DNA from: Propionibacteriaceae bacterium
GTDB lineage: Bacteria; Actinomycetota; Actinomycetes; Propionibacteriales; Propionibacteriaceae
Reading direction: 5' to 3'
NCBI GenBank assembly: GCA_030544185.1
Contig: JAUNRO010000026.1
Coordinates: forward strand, 1 to 13,932
DNA: 13,932 nucleotides
Part shown: piece by piece, positions 6,788 through 13,932 of the stretch
Position numbering within the stretch: position 1 is the first letter of the stretch
Layout: each line of letters opens with the position of its first letter
Position numbers and translations under genes: made by a program
The notes under the pieces: model-generated
Seen by the model: the letters and a program-made list of their open reading frames with translations, nothing else
Told to the model about the DNA's origin: nothing
The model's database searches: none

Positions 6788-6832
6788 TGGTTTTGTGATT
6801 CTGTCATCCCTGGGCCCTGGTGGACCGCGCCG

Positions 6833-8011
6833 ATGAGCGCGTCCCGCCGGGAGTACGCGGTGTTGGTGGTCGTCCTGGGCTCGCTGTCCGCGCTGTCGCC
6901 CTTCGCCGTCGATGCCTATTTGCCGGCGCTGCCCGCCGTGGCCAGGGACCTGCGAGCCGCCGACGGCGCCGCCCAGGCGACCATCACGGGCGTCCTGCTC
7001 GGCATGGGCCTGGGTCAGCTCGTGCTCGGCCCGTTGTCCGATGCGATCGGGCGCCGGCGGCCCGCGCTGGCGGGGGTGGTGCTCCACGTCCTGACGTCGG
7101 TGGCGTGCATCTTCGCTGGGTCGATCTGGGCGCTCATCGCGCTGCGCTTCGTGCAGGGGCTGGCGGGCGCCGCGACGGCCGTGGTGGCGATGGCGGTCGT
7201 GCGCGACCGGTTCGCGGGGACCCAGGCGGCGGTGCTGTTCTCGAGGCTGCTCCTGGTGGTGCTGCTCGCACCCATCGTGTCCCCGATCGTCGGGGGCATG
7301 CTCCTGCAGTGGACGAGCTGGGAGGGGATCTTCGTCTTCCTCGCCGCGCTGGGTGTGGTGATCGCGGTGCTGGCATATCTCGGGCTGCCGGAGACCTTGC
7401 CGCCACATCGCCGCAGCGGCCGCGGCCTCGGCCAGGTGCTGGCGTCCTATCGGGTGCTGCTGCGGGACCGGGTGATGGTGGCCATGGTGTTCGTGGTTGG
7501 GTTCATGACCGGCGCCCTGTTCGTGTTCATCTCTGCCTCGCCGTTCGTCTATCAGGACGGCTATGGGTTGAGCGAGCTGGAGTACGCGCTGGCGTTCGCG
7601 GCGAACGCCTTGTGCTTCGGGGTCTCGAGCCAGCTGAATCCGCTGCTGCTGCGACGCTGGTCGCCGGTCCAGGTGCTGAAGGCGGTGCAGCTCATGTTCG
7701 CGATCGCCTGTATCTGGCTCGTGGTGAGCGTGGCGCTGTCGGGCAGCTTCTGGGCGTTCGTGGTGCCGTTCTCGGTGGCCTCCCTCGCCTTCGGCGCCAC
7801 CAACCCCAACGCCCAGGCGATCGCGCTCCACCGCCATGGCGACCGCGCTGGAGCGGCGTCCGCGCTCGTCGGAGCGGGCCGGTTCGGCATCGCGGGCCTG
7901 GTGGCCCCGGTGGTCGGCCTGTTCGGCGAGATCTCCGCGCTCACGTCCGCTGTCGCCTTGCTGAGCCTGGCGGCACTGAGTCTGGCGGCCATGCAGATAG
8001 CTCGGCGCTAG
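6833..8011 (+). CDS. MFS drug-efflux transporter, Bcr/CflA type
   Basis: Inner-membrane proton-coupled antiporter of 392 aa with about 12 hydrophobic segments, normal for a 12-TM exporter. TM1 ends with FAVDAYLPALPAVARDL (24-40), typical of the Bcr/CflA subgroup (bicyclomycin/chloramphenicol/sulfonamide resistance). MFS motif A is GQLVLGPLSDAIGRRRP (61-77) between TM2 and TM3. The TM4-5 region carries RFVQGLAGAATAVVAMAVVRDRF, and motif C-like glycine/proline residues follow in APIVSPIVGGMLLQW. Substrates cannot be told from sequence. ATG 6833 starts just before TM1 with only a weak GGA Shine-Dalgarno. The 62-nt gap upstream contains the TGATCAC repeat, so it is probably transcribed separately and possibly regulated. 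Confidence 0.9.
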   Translation: MSASRREYAVLVVVLGSLSALSPFAVDAYLPALPAVARDLRAADGAAQATITGVLLGMGLGQLVLGPLSDAIGRRRPALAGVVLHVLTSVACIFAGSIWALIALRFVQGLAGAATAVVAMAVVRDRFAGTQAAVLFSRLLLVVLLAPIVSPIVGGMLLQWTSWEGIFVFLAALGVVIAVLAYLGLPETLPPHRRSGRGLGQVLASYRVLLRDRVMVAMVFVVGFMTGALFVFISASPFVYQDGYGLSELEYALAFAANALCFGVSSQLNPLLLRRWSPVQVLKAVQLMFAIACIWLVVSVALSGSFWAFVVPFSVASLAFGATNPNAQAIALHRHGDRAGAASALVGAGRFGIAGLVAPVVGLFGEISALTSAVALLSLAALSLAAMQIARR

Positions 8012-8019
8012 GCGTTGCC

Positions 8020-8039
8020 AGGCGTTCGGTTAGACGCCT
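8020..8039 (+). terminator. Weak hairpin downstream of the MFS gene
   Basis: AGGCGT (8020-8025) and ACGCCT (8034-8039) form a 6-bp stem with an 8-nt loop shortly after the MFS stop. There is no proper T-run (TTCGGATTTG follows), so termination is only a possibility. Confidence 0.3.
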
Positions 8040-8045
8040 TCGGAT

Positions 8046-8074
8046 TTGCGCTCCGGTGGGCCCTGGCGTAGTGT
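8046..8074 (+). promoter_or_regulatory. Putative promoter of tRNA-Lys
   Basis: TTGCGC (8046-8051), a 17-nt spacer and TAGTGT (8069-8074) lie 10 nt before the tRNA. Each box matches its consensus in three of six bases, including the key T, A and final T of the -10, and the spacing is ideal. Confidence 0.45.
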
Positions 8075-8084
8075 TTCTCCTCGC

Positions 8085-8511
<427 letters not shown>

Positions 8512-8517
8512 CGCCCC

Positions 8518-8523
8518 AGCCTA
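8518..8523 (-). promoter_or_regulatory. Putative -10 (TAGGCT) for the thioredoxin-like gene
   Basis: On the minus strand TAGGCT is separated by 6 nt from the ATG at 8511, implying a leaderless mRNA. It overlaps the plus-strand -10 of the ATL gene by two bases (8522-8523). Confidence 0.45.
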
Positions 8524-8527
8524 TGCT
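8522..8527 (+). promoter_or_regulatory. Putative -10 (TATGCT) for the ATL gene
   Basis: TATGCT is separated by 7 nt from ATG 8535, implying a leaderless mRNA and favouring that start over the ATG at 8523, which lies inside the box. The site sits in an inverted repeat CCAGC-CTAT-GCTGG (8516-8529). Confidence 0.45.
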
Positions 8528-8534
8528 GGCGGCC

Positions 8535-8873
8535 ATGACAGCCGATCCGGAGCTCATGATCGAGCGCGTGCTCGTGGCCGTGGAACGCGTCCCGGCCGGA
8601 TGCGTGGTCAGTTATGGCGACCTCGCCGAGCTCGTCGGCACCAGTGCCCGCCGGGTCGGTGCGATCCTCAAGGACCACGGCGGCGCCGTGCCCTGGTGGC
8701 GGGTCGTCAATGCGTCCGGTGAGCTGCCGACGGCCCTGCTGCCCGCCGCCCGCGAGCGCTGGGCGGCCGAGGGGGTCGCCCTTGCCGAGTCCGGTCGCGG
8801 GTGCCGGATCGGTGCGCACCGTGCGGACCTGATGGCGCTGGGGGAGGCGTACGCCAAAGGGGAGCGGAGCTAG
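8535..8873 (+). CDS. Alkyltransferase-like (ATL) DNA-binding protein
   Basis: 112 aa, containing only the DNA-binding domain of O6-alkylguanine-DNA alkyltransferase. VPAGCVVSYGDLAELVGTSARRVGAIL (19-45) holds the helix-turn-helix with Tyr27 and the Arg finger (39/40). The alkyl-acceptor motif PCHRV of MGMT is PWWRVVNASGELP (53-65): Trp54 replaces the cysteine, as in ATL proteins (usually PWHRV), and His is also Trp. ATL proteins bind and flip alkylated guanines without repairing them and pass the lesion to nucleotide excision repair. The start is ATG 8535 (leaderless TATGCT 7 nt upstream). The gene ends 46 nt before the isochorismatase-fold gene. Confidence 0.88.
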   Translation: MTADPELMIERVLVAVERVPAGCVVSYGDLAELVGTSARRVGAILKDHGGAVPWWRVVNASGELPTALLPAARERWAAEGVALAESGRGCRIGAHRADLMALGEAYAKGERS

Positions 8874-8919
8874 CCTTTATGCCCACACGCCCGTCACGGG
8901 CCGGGACAAGGGGAGCGTC

Positions 8920-9516
8920 ATGACCATCACGCCCAGCAGGACCGCGGTCTTCGTGGTCCACCTGCAACGCGACATCGTCGGGGCCGACGGCGCGTTCGCC
9001 GGCTTCTTCCGCGCGCAGGTCGAGGAGCGCGAGGTGCTCGCCAAGGTCCGGCAGCTCACCGATGCGGCCCATGACGCGGGGGTGCTGGTCATCTGGGCCC
9101 GCGTGGCCTGGCAGCCGGACTATTCCGATCTGCACGCCAACTCGGCCCTGCTGCAGGCCGTGATCGGTGCACAGTGCCTGCAGGAGGGATCGGCAGGGGC
9201 GGAGCTGGTCGAGGACGCCGACGTCCGCGAGGGCGACGTCGTGCACACCCACCAGCGCATCGGTGGACTGACCCCCACCCTGGAGCGGCAGCTGCGGGCC
9301 CGGGACATCGACACCGTCCTCGTGTGCGGGGTCGCGACCAATGCCTCGGTCGAGGGCACGGCCCGGCAGTTCAGTGATGCCGGCTTCCGGACGCTGGTGG
9401 TCGACGAAGCCTGCTCGGCGGCCTCCCCGGAGGCGCATCAGGCGTCGATGGAGAGCCTCGCCCTGGTCGCCGGCGCGATCGGCCTGAGCGAAGCGGTCGG
9501 CGACCTCAGCGCCTGA
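8920..9516 (+). CDS. Isochorismatase-fold protein with substituted catalytic triad
   Basis: 198 aa, clearly of the isochorismatase/cysteine-hydrolase superfamily by overall pattern: VFVVHLQRDIV (10-20), a central VIWARVAW strand, DIDTVLVCGVATNASVEGTARQFSDAGFRTLVVDEACSA (129-167), and SPEAHQASMESLAL. The Asp-Lys-Cys triad is missing. The position of catalytic Asp (LVIDMQNDF) is His14, that of Lys (VxxKxR) is His111 in VHTHQR, and that of Cys (TNxCVE) is Ser143. It is either a pseudoenzyme or a subfamily with different chemistry; I recall related actinobacterial proteins sharing these changes but cannot verify it. ATG 8920 has GGGGAG 5 nt upstream. It lies downstream of the ATL gene and convergent to gatD. 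Confidence 0.82.
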   Translation: MTITPSRTAVFVVHLQRDIVGADGAFAGFFRAQVEEREVLAKVRQLTDAAHDAGVLVIWARVAWQPDYSDLHANSALLQAVIGAQCLQEGSAGAELVEDADVREGDVVHTHQRIGGLTPTLERQLRARDIDTVLVCGVATNASVEGTARQFSDAGFRTLVVDEACSAASPEAHQASMESLALVAGAIGLSEAVGDLSA

Positions 9517-9529
9517 CGGCGCCGTCGGG
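9512..9529. terminator. Palindromic hairpin between convergent genes
   Basis: The perfect palindrome GACGGCGCCGTC (9515-9526) is extended by a wobble and two C-G pairs, giving a GC-rich stem of about 7 bp with a 4-nt loop. It sits in the 15-bp gap between the isochorismatase-fold gene and gatD and overlaps the former's stop. It could act in both directions, but no T-tract follows. Confidence 0.4.
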
Positions 9530-9531
9530 GA

Positions 9532-10242
9532 TCAGGGGCGTACCGCCGCCAACCGCGCCCGGCGCAGGGCGTCGTGCTCGGGCAGATCCAACGGCTCAAG
9601 CTCCCGGCCGAGCGCGAGCTCCAGCAGCCAGTCCGCGAGCGCGGGGTTGCGGGGGAGGACGGGGCCATGGGGATACATGCCGACGACCGTGCCCTGGAGC
9701 GCGCCCTCGGTGCCGTCGTTGGCGTTGCCGACGCCGATCTCGACCTGCGCGAACGGCTGGGCCTCGGCACCGAGCGTCGTGTAGCCCCCGTGATTCTCGA
9801 AGCCGGTGATCCACGCGTCGTCGCCGTGGCGCCCGATCCAGCGGTGCAACACCTCACCGACGGCTCGTTCGGGCCCGCGCGTGGTGGTCACGTCCAGCAG
9901 TCCGAGCCCCTCACGCGGCTCGTCGGCGTCGCCGACGCCGAAGCTGTGGCCGAGGATCTGATAGCCCGCGCACACGGCGAAGACAACCGCGCTGCGCTCG
10001 ACGGCGCGGTGCAGCCCGCCATCGGCCTTGAGCGCGCGCACGGCCGCGGTCTGGGCACCATCCTCACCGCCGCCCAGCAGGAAGATGTCCCCGGTCTCGG
10101 GCAGCGGCTGCCCGGGCTCGACCCAGGTGACCGTGGTCTCGATGCCGCGCCATTCGGCGCGCTTCTGCAGGACCTTGGTGTTGCCCTGGTCGCCATAGAT
10201 GCCGAGCAGGGACTGATAGACCTGCACGATCTCCAGACTCAT
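9532..10242 (-). CDS. gatD: Lipid II isoglutaminyl synthase, glutaminase subunit GatD
   Basis: Class I glutamine amidotransferase subunit: hydrolyses glutamine and passes ammonia to MurT, which amidates D-Glu of lipid II to D-isoglutamine. 236 aa. N-terminal VYQSLLGIYGDQGN, the oxyanion loop FLLGGGEDG (54-62), nucleophile Cys91 in VFAVCAGYQILGH, ENHGGYT (149-155), and His192 in GMYPHGPVLPRNP, where the family usually has GxYLHGP. The frame is open another 70 codons upstream but those overlap murT; ATG 10242 overlaps the murT TGA by 4 nt (ATGA), the normal arrangement. It is therefore the downstream member of a murT-gatD operon. Confidence 0.95.
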   Translation of the reverse strand: MSLEIVQVYQSLLGIYGDQGNTKVLQKRAEWRGIETTVTWVEPGQPLPETGDIFLLGGGEDGAQTAAVRALKADGGLHRAVERSAVVFAVCAGYQILGHSFGVGDADEPREGLGLLDVTTTRGPERAVGEVLHRWIGRHGDDAWITGFENHGGYTTLGAEAQPFAQVEIGVGNANDGTEGALQGTVVGMYPHGPVLPRNPALADWLLELALGRELEPLDLPEHDALRRARLAAVRP

Positions 10243-11549
10243 GCGAGCCCTCCCATCTTGCGCAGCTTCTGGAACGGGGTATAGGTCGCGATCACATCGA
10301 TCGGCTCCGCGTGGCCGGCGAGGGCCTTCGCCAGATCGCGCTCCACGCGGTGCTCGACCCCGGCATAGAGCAACCGCACGGCCAGGTCGTCGGCCCGCGG
10401 ACCCGAGGCGATCACCGTGCGCCCGGTGAGCTGCTCGAAGTCGACATCCCACAGCCAGGACACGTCCCGGCCGTCGGCGGCGATGGAGTCGATCGCCAGC
10501 ACGAGAGTCTCGGTCGTGGCGATCGGCAGGGCTTCGGCCCAGCCCGCCGGGTTCTTGGCGAGCACCAGGCGGGCAGTGGTGTCACCGAAGTTCGTCGTGG
10601 CGAACCGGCCGGCCGGTGAGGTGACCGTGCGCATGCCGGGCAGCGCGGTCTCCGGGTCGACCCCGAGCACGGCGGCCGCGGCCAGGGCGCAGGCTGCGTT
10701 GGACACATTGAAAGACCCGGGCACCTGCAGCTTCGGCTCCCACACGGTCCCGTCCGGCCCGATGATCGTGTCCCCGAGCACCCGCCACGTCGTCGGCGGT
10801 TTGGCCAGATCGCATCCGGTGCACGCCCAATGGCCGAGGGTCTCCTCGGTGGGATCGGTTCGAGTGAGGGTGGCGCCGCACTCGGGGCACAGCACCGAAT
10901 CGGCGTGCCACACGCTCTGCGTGTCGACCCAGACGACCTCCTTGGCCTGGCGAGCCGCCCACACGATCAGCGGTTCCTCGGCATTGCCGACCACCACCGG
11001 TCCGCTCGCCCCGGCGATCTCCAGCGCCGTGCGCCAGGCGGTGCCGAGGGCCTTGATCTCGTGGTGGCGGTCGAGCTGGTCGCGGCTGAAGTTCAGCAGG
11101 GCCAGCACCTCCGGGCGGCCCAGGCGGATCACGTCGGCGACGACCCGTTCATCGGTCTCGAGCACGGCGATATCGGCCCTGGGCGATTGGCTGAGCGCTG
11201 ACGCGATCCCATAGTGAAGGTTCGCGCCGTCGGCATTGGTGACCAGCCGGCGGACATCCGGCCCCAGCCCGGCGCGCACCGCAGCCGCCAGCAGGTGGGT
11301 GGTGGTGGTCTTGCCGTTGGTGCCCGAGACGACCGCGATCCGCCGGCCCTGCAACAGTTTCGCCAGCGAGCCGGGATCGATGCGCTGCATGATCTGGCCG
11401 CGGATCGAGGCGCCGGAGCCGCGCCTGGCCAGCCGCGACGCGGTCGCAGCGAGCATCCCGGCGGCGATCGCGGCGTTCAGCCGCAGCCGGGAGAGATAGC
11501 TGCGTGGTGGTGGAGTGACGGCACGTCGGGTCAGTTCAGCAGACGGCAT
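10239..11549 (-). CDS. murT: Lipid II isoglutaminyl synthase, MurT ligase subunit
   Basis: ATP-dependent Mur-ligase-family subunit that activates the D-Glu alpha-carboxylate of lipid II for amidation with GatD; 436 aa. Seen: P-loop VVSGTNGKTTTTHLL (73-87), LLNFSRDQLDRHHEI (151-165), a four-Cys zinc-ribbon insertion (CPECG at 221-225 and CTGCD at 243-247) as in MurT proteins, PGSFNVSNAACALAAA, and the C-terminal DUF1727 region with AKNPAGWAEAL and ADGRDVSWLWDVDFE (358-372). The latter carries acidic residues implicated in amidation in studied MurT-GatD complexes. ATG 11549 has no Shine-Dalgarno; AACAAT lies 6 nt upstream, so a leaderless start is plausible. The N-terminal 50 residues are Arg/Ala-rich and poorly conserved. 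Confidence 0.95.
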   Translation of the reverse strand: MPSAELTRRAVTPPPRSYLSRLRLNAAIAAGMLAATASRLARRGSGASIRGQIMQRIDPGSLAKLLQGRRIAVVSGTNGKTTTTHLLAAAVRAGLGPDVRRLVTNADGANLHYGIASALSQSPRADIAVLETDERVVADVIRLGRPEVLALLNFSRDQLDRHHEIKALGTAWRTALEIAGASGPVVVGNAEEPLIVWAARQAKEVVWVDTQSVWHADSVLCPECGATLTRTDPTEETLGHWACTGCDLAKPPTTWRVLGDTIIGPDGTVWEPKLQVPGSFNVSNAACALAAAAVLGVDPETALPGMRTVTSPAGRFATTNFGDTTARLVLAKNPAGWAEALPIATTETLVLAIDSIAADGRDVSWLWDVDFEQLTGRTVIASGPRADDLAVRLLYAGVEHRVERDLAKALAGHAEPIDVIATYTPFQKLRKMGGLA

Positions 11550-11555
11550 GGGCCC

Positions 11556-11561
11556 ATTGTT
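11556..11561 (-). promoter_or_regulatory. Putative -10 (AACAAT) for leaderless murT
   Basis: On the minus strand AACAAT matches TATAAT at four of six positions and lies 6 nt before ATG 11549. No Shine-Dalgarno exists there. The palindrome GCGTACGC (11562-11569) abuts it. Confidence 0.3.
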
Positions 11562-11614
11562 GCGTACGCCGCAGGGGGCGCCCGTGCACGTGACGCCCGG
11601 CGAAACGGTGTGCT

Positions 11615-12226
11615 TCAGTCGTCCTCGGTGGCCGCCGGGACCGACAGCGGCATGGTGGTCGACGCCGCGGCGAGGGCAAGCAGATAGCCGGAGGCGGCGT
11701 CTTGGAACTCCTGGTCGGGGGACGACAGTTGGTCGAGCAGGATCCCGTCGACCATGGCGAGCAGCATGCGCGCCGCGATCAGTGGCTCCGGCACCTGGAG
11801 CACCGCGGCGACACGTTCCACGAACTCATGGCGGGCCGTGGCGATGATCTGCTGCAAGTGGGGCTTGTCCGACGAGTGCAGATAGAGCTCGAACCGGGCC
11901 CGGGTCATCTCCTTGTCGGCCAGGGACCTCGCCAGTGCCGCCCGCACATCGTTGTGCAGTGCGGCGATCGCGGCGGGATCGTTGCGCAGCAGCCCCAGGT
12001 GGGGCGGCTGGACGATGATGAGATCGAACTGGCTCGCCATCATGTGCCGCAACAGCTGTTCGATCAGCCCGTCGAGGGAGCCGAAGTGATATTTCGCGAG
12101 GCCCTGCGACACTTCGGCGCGTGCTTCCACCTTGCGGTGGGTGAGGCCCCGCATCCCTTCGGTCGCGACCTGGGTGACCGCGGCCTCCAGCAGTCGGAGG
12201 CGGGTTGTTTCCCGGCTATATGTCAT
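11615..12226 (-). CDS. TetR-family transcriptional regulator
   Basis: 203 aa DNA-binding repressor-type protein. The N-terminal helix-turn-helix domain is recognisable: TTRLRLLEAAVTQVATEGMRGLTHRKVEARAEVSQGLAKYHF (7-48) followed by GSLDGLIEQLLRHMM, the usual TetR layout with the recognition helix near VSQGLAKYHF. The remainder (60-190) is helical and gives no ligand clue. ATG 12226 has GGAG 5 nt before it. It lies 59 nt downstream of cholesterol oxidase on the same strand, so the two may form one transcript and the regulator may respond to a sterol or lipid, though this is inference. It is not obviously KstR. Confidence 0.88.
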   Translation of the reverse strand: MTYSRETTRLRLLEAAVTQVATEGMRGLTHRKVEARAEVSQGLAKYHFGSLDGLIEQLLRHMMASQFDLIIVQPPHLGLLRNDPAAIAALHNDVRAALARSLADKEMTRARFELYLHSSDKPHLQQIIATARHEFVERVAAVLQVPEPLIAARMLLAMVDGILLDQLSSPDQEFQDAASGYLLALAAASTTMPLSVPAATEDD

Positions 12227-12282
12227 GGCACTCCATCATCCATCCCCCCGTCTGGACTCCCTCACTATTCCATAAGCGTGCC

Positions 12283-12295
12283 GGATCACAGATCC
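12283..12295 (-). terminator. Hairpin over the cholesterol oxidase stop codon
   Basis: GGATC-ACA-GATCC (plus-strand reading) forms a 5-bp stem, extendable with bulges into the flanking GCC/GGGC. It could mark the mRNA end or a partial terminator before the TetR gene. No T-tract follows. Confidence 0.25.
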
Positions 12296-13878
12296 CGGGC
12301 GACGACCTGGTCCATCAACCGCTCGGCGAGGGCGGTGATCGTGAGGAACGGATTCACCCCGACGAGGCCCGGAATGAGCGCGCCATCGGTGACATAGAGC
12401 CCGGGGTTGCCGTGCACGCGGCCATAGTTGTCGGTCACCTTGCCGAGCACCGCACCGCCGAGTGGGTGATAGGTGAAGTCGTCGGAGAAGGCCCGGCCGG
12501 TCCCGAACAGGTCATAGCGATAGAGCGTGAACATCCGGCGGTTGATCTGGTCGAGGGTCGCCTTGGCCATCGCGATCGCCGGGGCCGAGTCGGCACGGGT
12601 CCAGGCGAGGGTGAGCCGGCCGTCGCTCATCTCGAACTGGCTGCGCACGGGGCTGCCGGTGACCGCCAGATAGAGCTGGATGAACAGGTCGATCCCACCC
12701 ACGGGCAGTGGTGCGATCTCGATGAATGCCGGGTTCTTGGAGTCCCAGTTGTCGATGCCGGCGACGGGGATCGTGGACTGGAAGCCGCCGGTCGGGCGGT
12801 GCAGCGGATTGGCCCGGCCGACCATGACATTGCCGTTCGGTCCCCAGAATTTGCCGAGATCCCCCGAGAGGTCGGTCAGCCCCCCGGCCGCGCGGGAGCG
12901 CAGCAGCAGCTCACTCGAACCGGTCGAGCCGGCGGCGAGGAACAGGCGCTGGCAGCGATAGGTGCGGTTCGCGACGAAGCGGCCGGTGACGTCCCGGACC
13001 CGTGCCTGCACCTCATAACCCGCACCGCGCCGGGTGATCGTCAGCGCCTCGGTCATGGTGTCGATCGACACCCGGCCCGTGGCCTCCGCCCACGCGAGAT
13101 AGGTCTTCGTCACATCCCGCTTGCCGTGGTCGTTGCCATAGATGACCTGGCCGTCGAGCGCCGAGCGCCGGGCCTGCCCGGTGGCCTCCTGCTCCATATA
13201 GGCGAAGTCATAGACACCGGGCACATCCGCGATCCGCAAGCCCGCGGCGCGCGCATCGGCAGAACCGGTGCGGGTGAACTGATACCAGGGCGTGGAGTCG
13301 CGGAAGGCCGGGGAGATGCTGTTGACGCCCAGCCGGGATTCGGCGCGCGGGAGATAGGTGGTGAAGAACGCGTCGATGTCGAGCCCGGGCAGCTCGCGGG
13401 CGATGACATCCCGGCGGGGGCGGGGCGCCATGCCACCGTTGACCAGCGATCCGCCGCCGACACCGCGCCCGACATAGACGTTCATCGCCCCGAGGTTCAC
13501 CCGATCGAGCACGCCGGGGCTGCGCAGGATCGGCAGGTTGATGTTGAGCCCGAGCATGGTGGACAGGGGCAGCGCGGTCCGGTTGCCGAACCACGTCGAG
13601 CGGTGGTCCGCCCCGAGCATCCTGGAGAAGATCCTGCCGTCCAGGCCGCGCCGGTTCCATCGCTTGCCCATCTCCAGCATGTGCACCGGACGGCCGGCGG
13701 TCGCCAGCCGGTACGCCGCGACCGCGCCCCCGTAGCCCGTGCCGATCACCAGATTCTCGACCTGGCTGGGCCCGGACGCCTCGGCGATGCGAGGTGTGGA
13801 CAGGGCCACTGCCGCGCCGGCGGCGCCCGCCAGCAGGGCCCGGCGAGATGGACGAGGAACCGACAGGGGGTTGGACAT
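12286..13878 (-). CDS. choD: Cholesterol oxidase, class I (GMC family, FAD non-covalent)
   Basis: Flavoenzyme oxidising and isomerising cholesterol to cholest-4-en-3-one with release of H2O2; 530 aa. A Tat signal (PSRRALLAGAAGAAVAL, 10-26) ends near IAEASG, so it is probably exported folded. The FAD-binding motif is VIGTGYGGAVAAYRL (44-58). WFGNRTALPL, GVLDRVN, VYVGRGVGGGSLVNGGM (134-150), WGPNGNVM and YRYDLFGTG follow the Streptomyces/Brevibacterium enzyme closely. Its active-site Glu, His and Asn appear as Glu387 (FIEIAPLP), His471 (DFTYHPLGG) and Asn509 (VGVNPFLTITALAER). ATG 13878 has GGAG 5 nt upstream. The upstream 54 bp contain a weak CTCA-N9-TGAG repeat (13891-13907). The symbol choD follows actinobacterial use; substrate range could be wider than cholesterol. 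Confidence 0.9.
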   Translation of the reverse strand: MSNPLSVPRPSRRALLAGAAGAAVALSTPRIAEASGPSQVENLVIGTGYGGAVAAYRLATAGRPVHMLEMGKRWNRRGLDGRIFSRMLGADHRSTWFGNRTALPLSTMLGLNINLPILRSPGVLDRVNLGAMNVYVGRGVGGGSLVNGGMAPRPRRDVIARELPGLDIDAFFTTYLPRAESRLGVNSISPAFRDSTPWYQFTRTGSADARAAGLRIADVPGVYDFAYMEQEATGQARRSALDGQVIYGNDHGKRDVTKTYLAWAEATGRVSIDTMTEALTITRRGAGYEVQARVRDVTGRFVANRTYRCQRLFLAAGSTGSSELLLRSRAAGGLTDLSGDLGKFWGPNGNVMVGRANPLHRPTGGFQSTIPVAGIDNWDSKNPAFIEIAPLPVGGIDLFIQLYLAVTGSPVRSQFEMSDGRLTLAWTRADSAPAIAMAKATLDQINRRMFTLYRYDLFGTGRAFSDDFTYHPLGGAVLGKVTDNYGRVHGNPGLYVTDGALIPGLVGVNPFLTITALAERLMDQVVARDL

Positions 13879-13932
13879 GGCGCACTCCGACTCAGAGATA
13901 AGGTGAGAGCCCCCAATTTCTCATGATCTGCC

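Noticed and set aside
6785..7837. A 350-codon minus-strand frame rich in His, Gln, Arg and Glu
   Set aside because: It is antisense to the MFS transporter; the odd composition mirrors hydrophobic transmembrane codons read backwards.
12205..13926. A 573-codon open frame on the plus strand across the cholesterol oxidase gene
   Set aside because: It is the antisense of a clearly homologous enzyme, is low-complexity in Gly/Arg/Asp/Pro, and arises because stop codons are rare in G+C-rich antisense frames.

Overview
The window is chromosomal DNA from a high-G+C Gram-positive bacterium (Actinomycetota). The evidence is a G+C content of about two-thirds or more, several GTG starts, and the gene order murI - MBL phosphodiesterase - rph - rdgB, which matches the mycobacterial Rv1338-Rv1341 block. 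A MurT-GatD pair and a DUF3618 membrane protein next to bcp also fit. I cannot fix the family; Propionibacteriales is a guess. I see no phage, insertion sequence or CRISPR. Most of it is housekeeping DNA.

Layout. (1) 1-319, minus: the first 106 codons of a secreted protein with a His-rich stretch, running off the left edge. (2) 491-4824, plus: a tight six-gene run, murI, MBL cAMP-phosphodiesterase-like, rph, rdgB, thyA, folA, with several stop/start overlaps. (3) 4831-5976, minus: a GNAT acetyltransferase just downstream of tRNA-Leu(UAG), and a peroxiredoxin Q/BCP. (4) 6112-8160, plus: a DUF3618 membrane protein overlapping a GroES-like gene, a Bcr/CflA-type MFS exporter and tRNA-Lys(CUU). 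(5) 8119-9516: a minus-strand thioredoxin-like gene whose 3' end runs antisense into tRNA-Lys, a divergent ATL-type DNA-repair gene, and an isochorismatase-fold protein with a replaced catalytic triad. (6) 9532-13878, minus: cholesterol oxidase, a TetR regulator, then murT-gatD.

How it fits together. murI makes D-glutamate for peptidoglycan, and MurT-GatD later amidates that residue on lipid II, so both ends of the window touch D-Glu. rdgB, thyA and folA serve nucleotide hygiene and dTMP/folate supply. bcp, the thioredoxin-like protein, the GroES-like protein and the ATL gene suggest a scattering of stress and repair functions. Cholesterol oxidase is a Tat-exported catabolic enzyme and may be regulated by the adjacent TetR protein.

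The most notable signals are these. Several genes have a TANNNT -10 box 6-7 nt before the start codon, implying leaderless mRNAs and settling start sites; one divergent pair has overlapping -10 boxes. The isochorismatase-fold protein has lost the whole Asp-Lys-Cys triad. The BCP has only one cysteine. A thioredoxin-like frame ends inside a tRNA. Tyrosine is coded mostly by TAT despite the high G+C, and the octamer GCGTACGC recurs. I do not see a clearly new multi-gene system.
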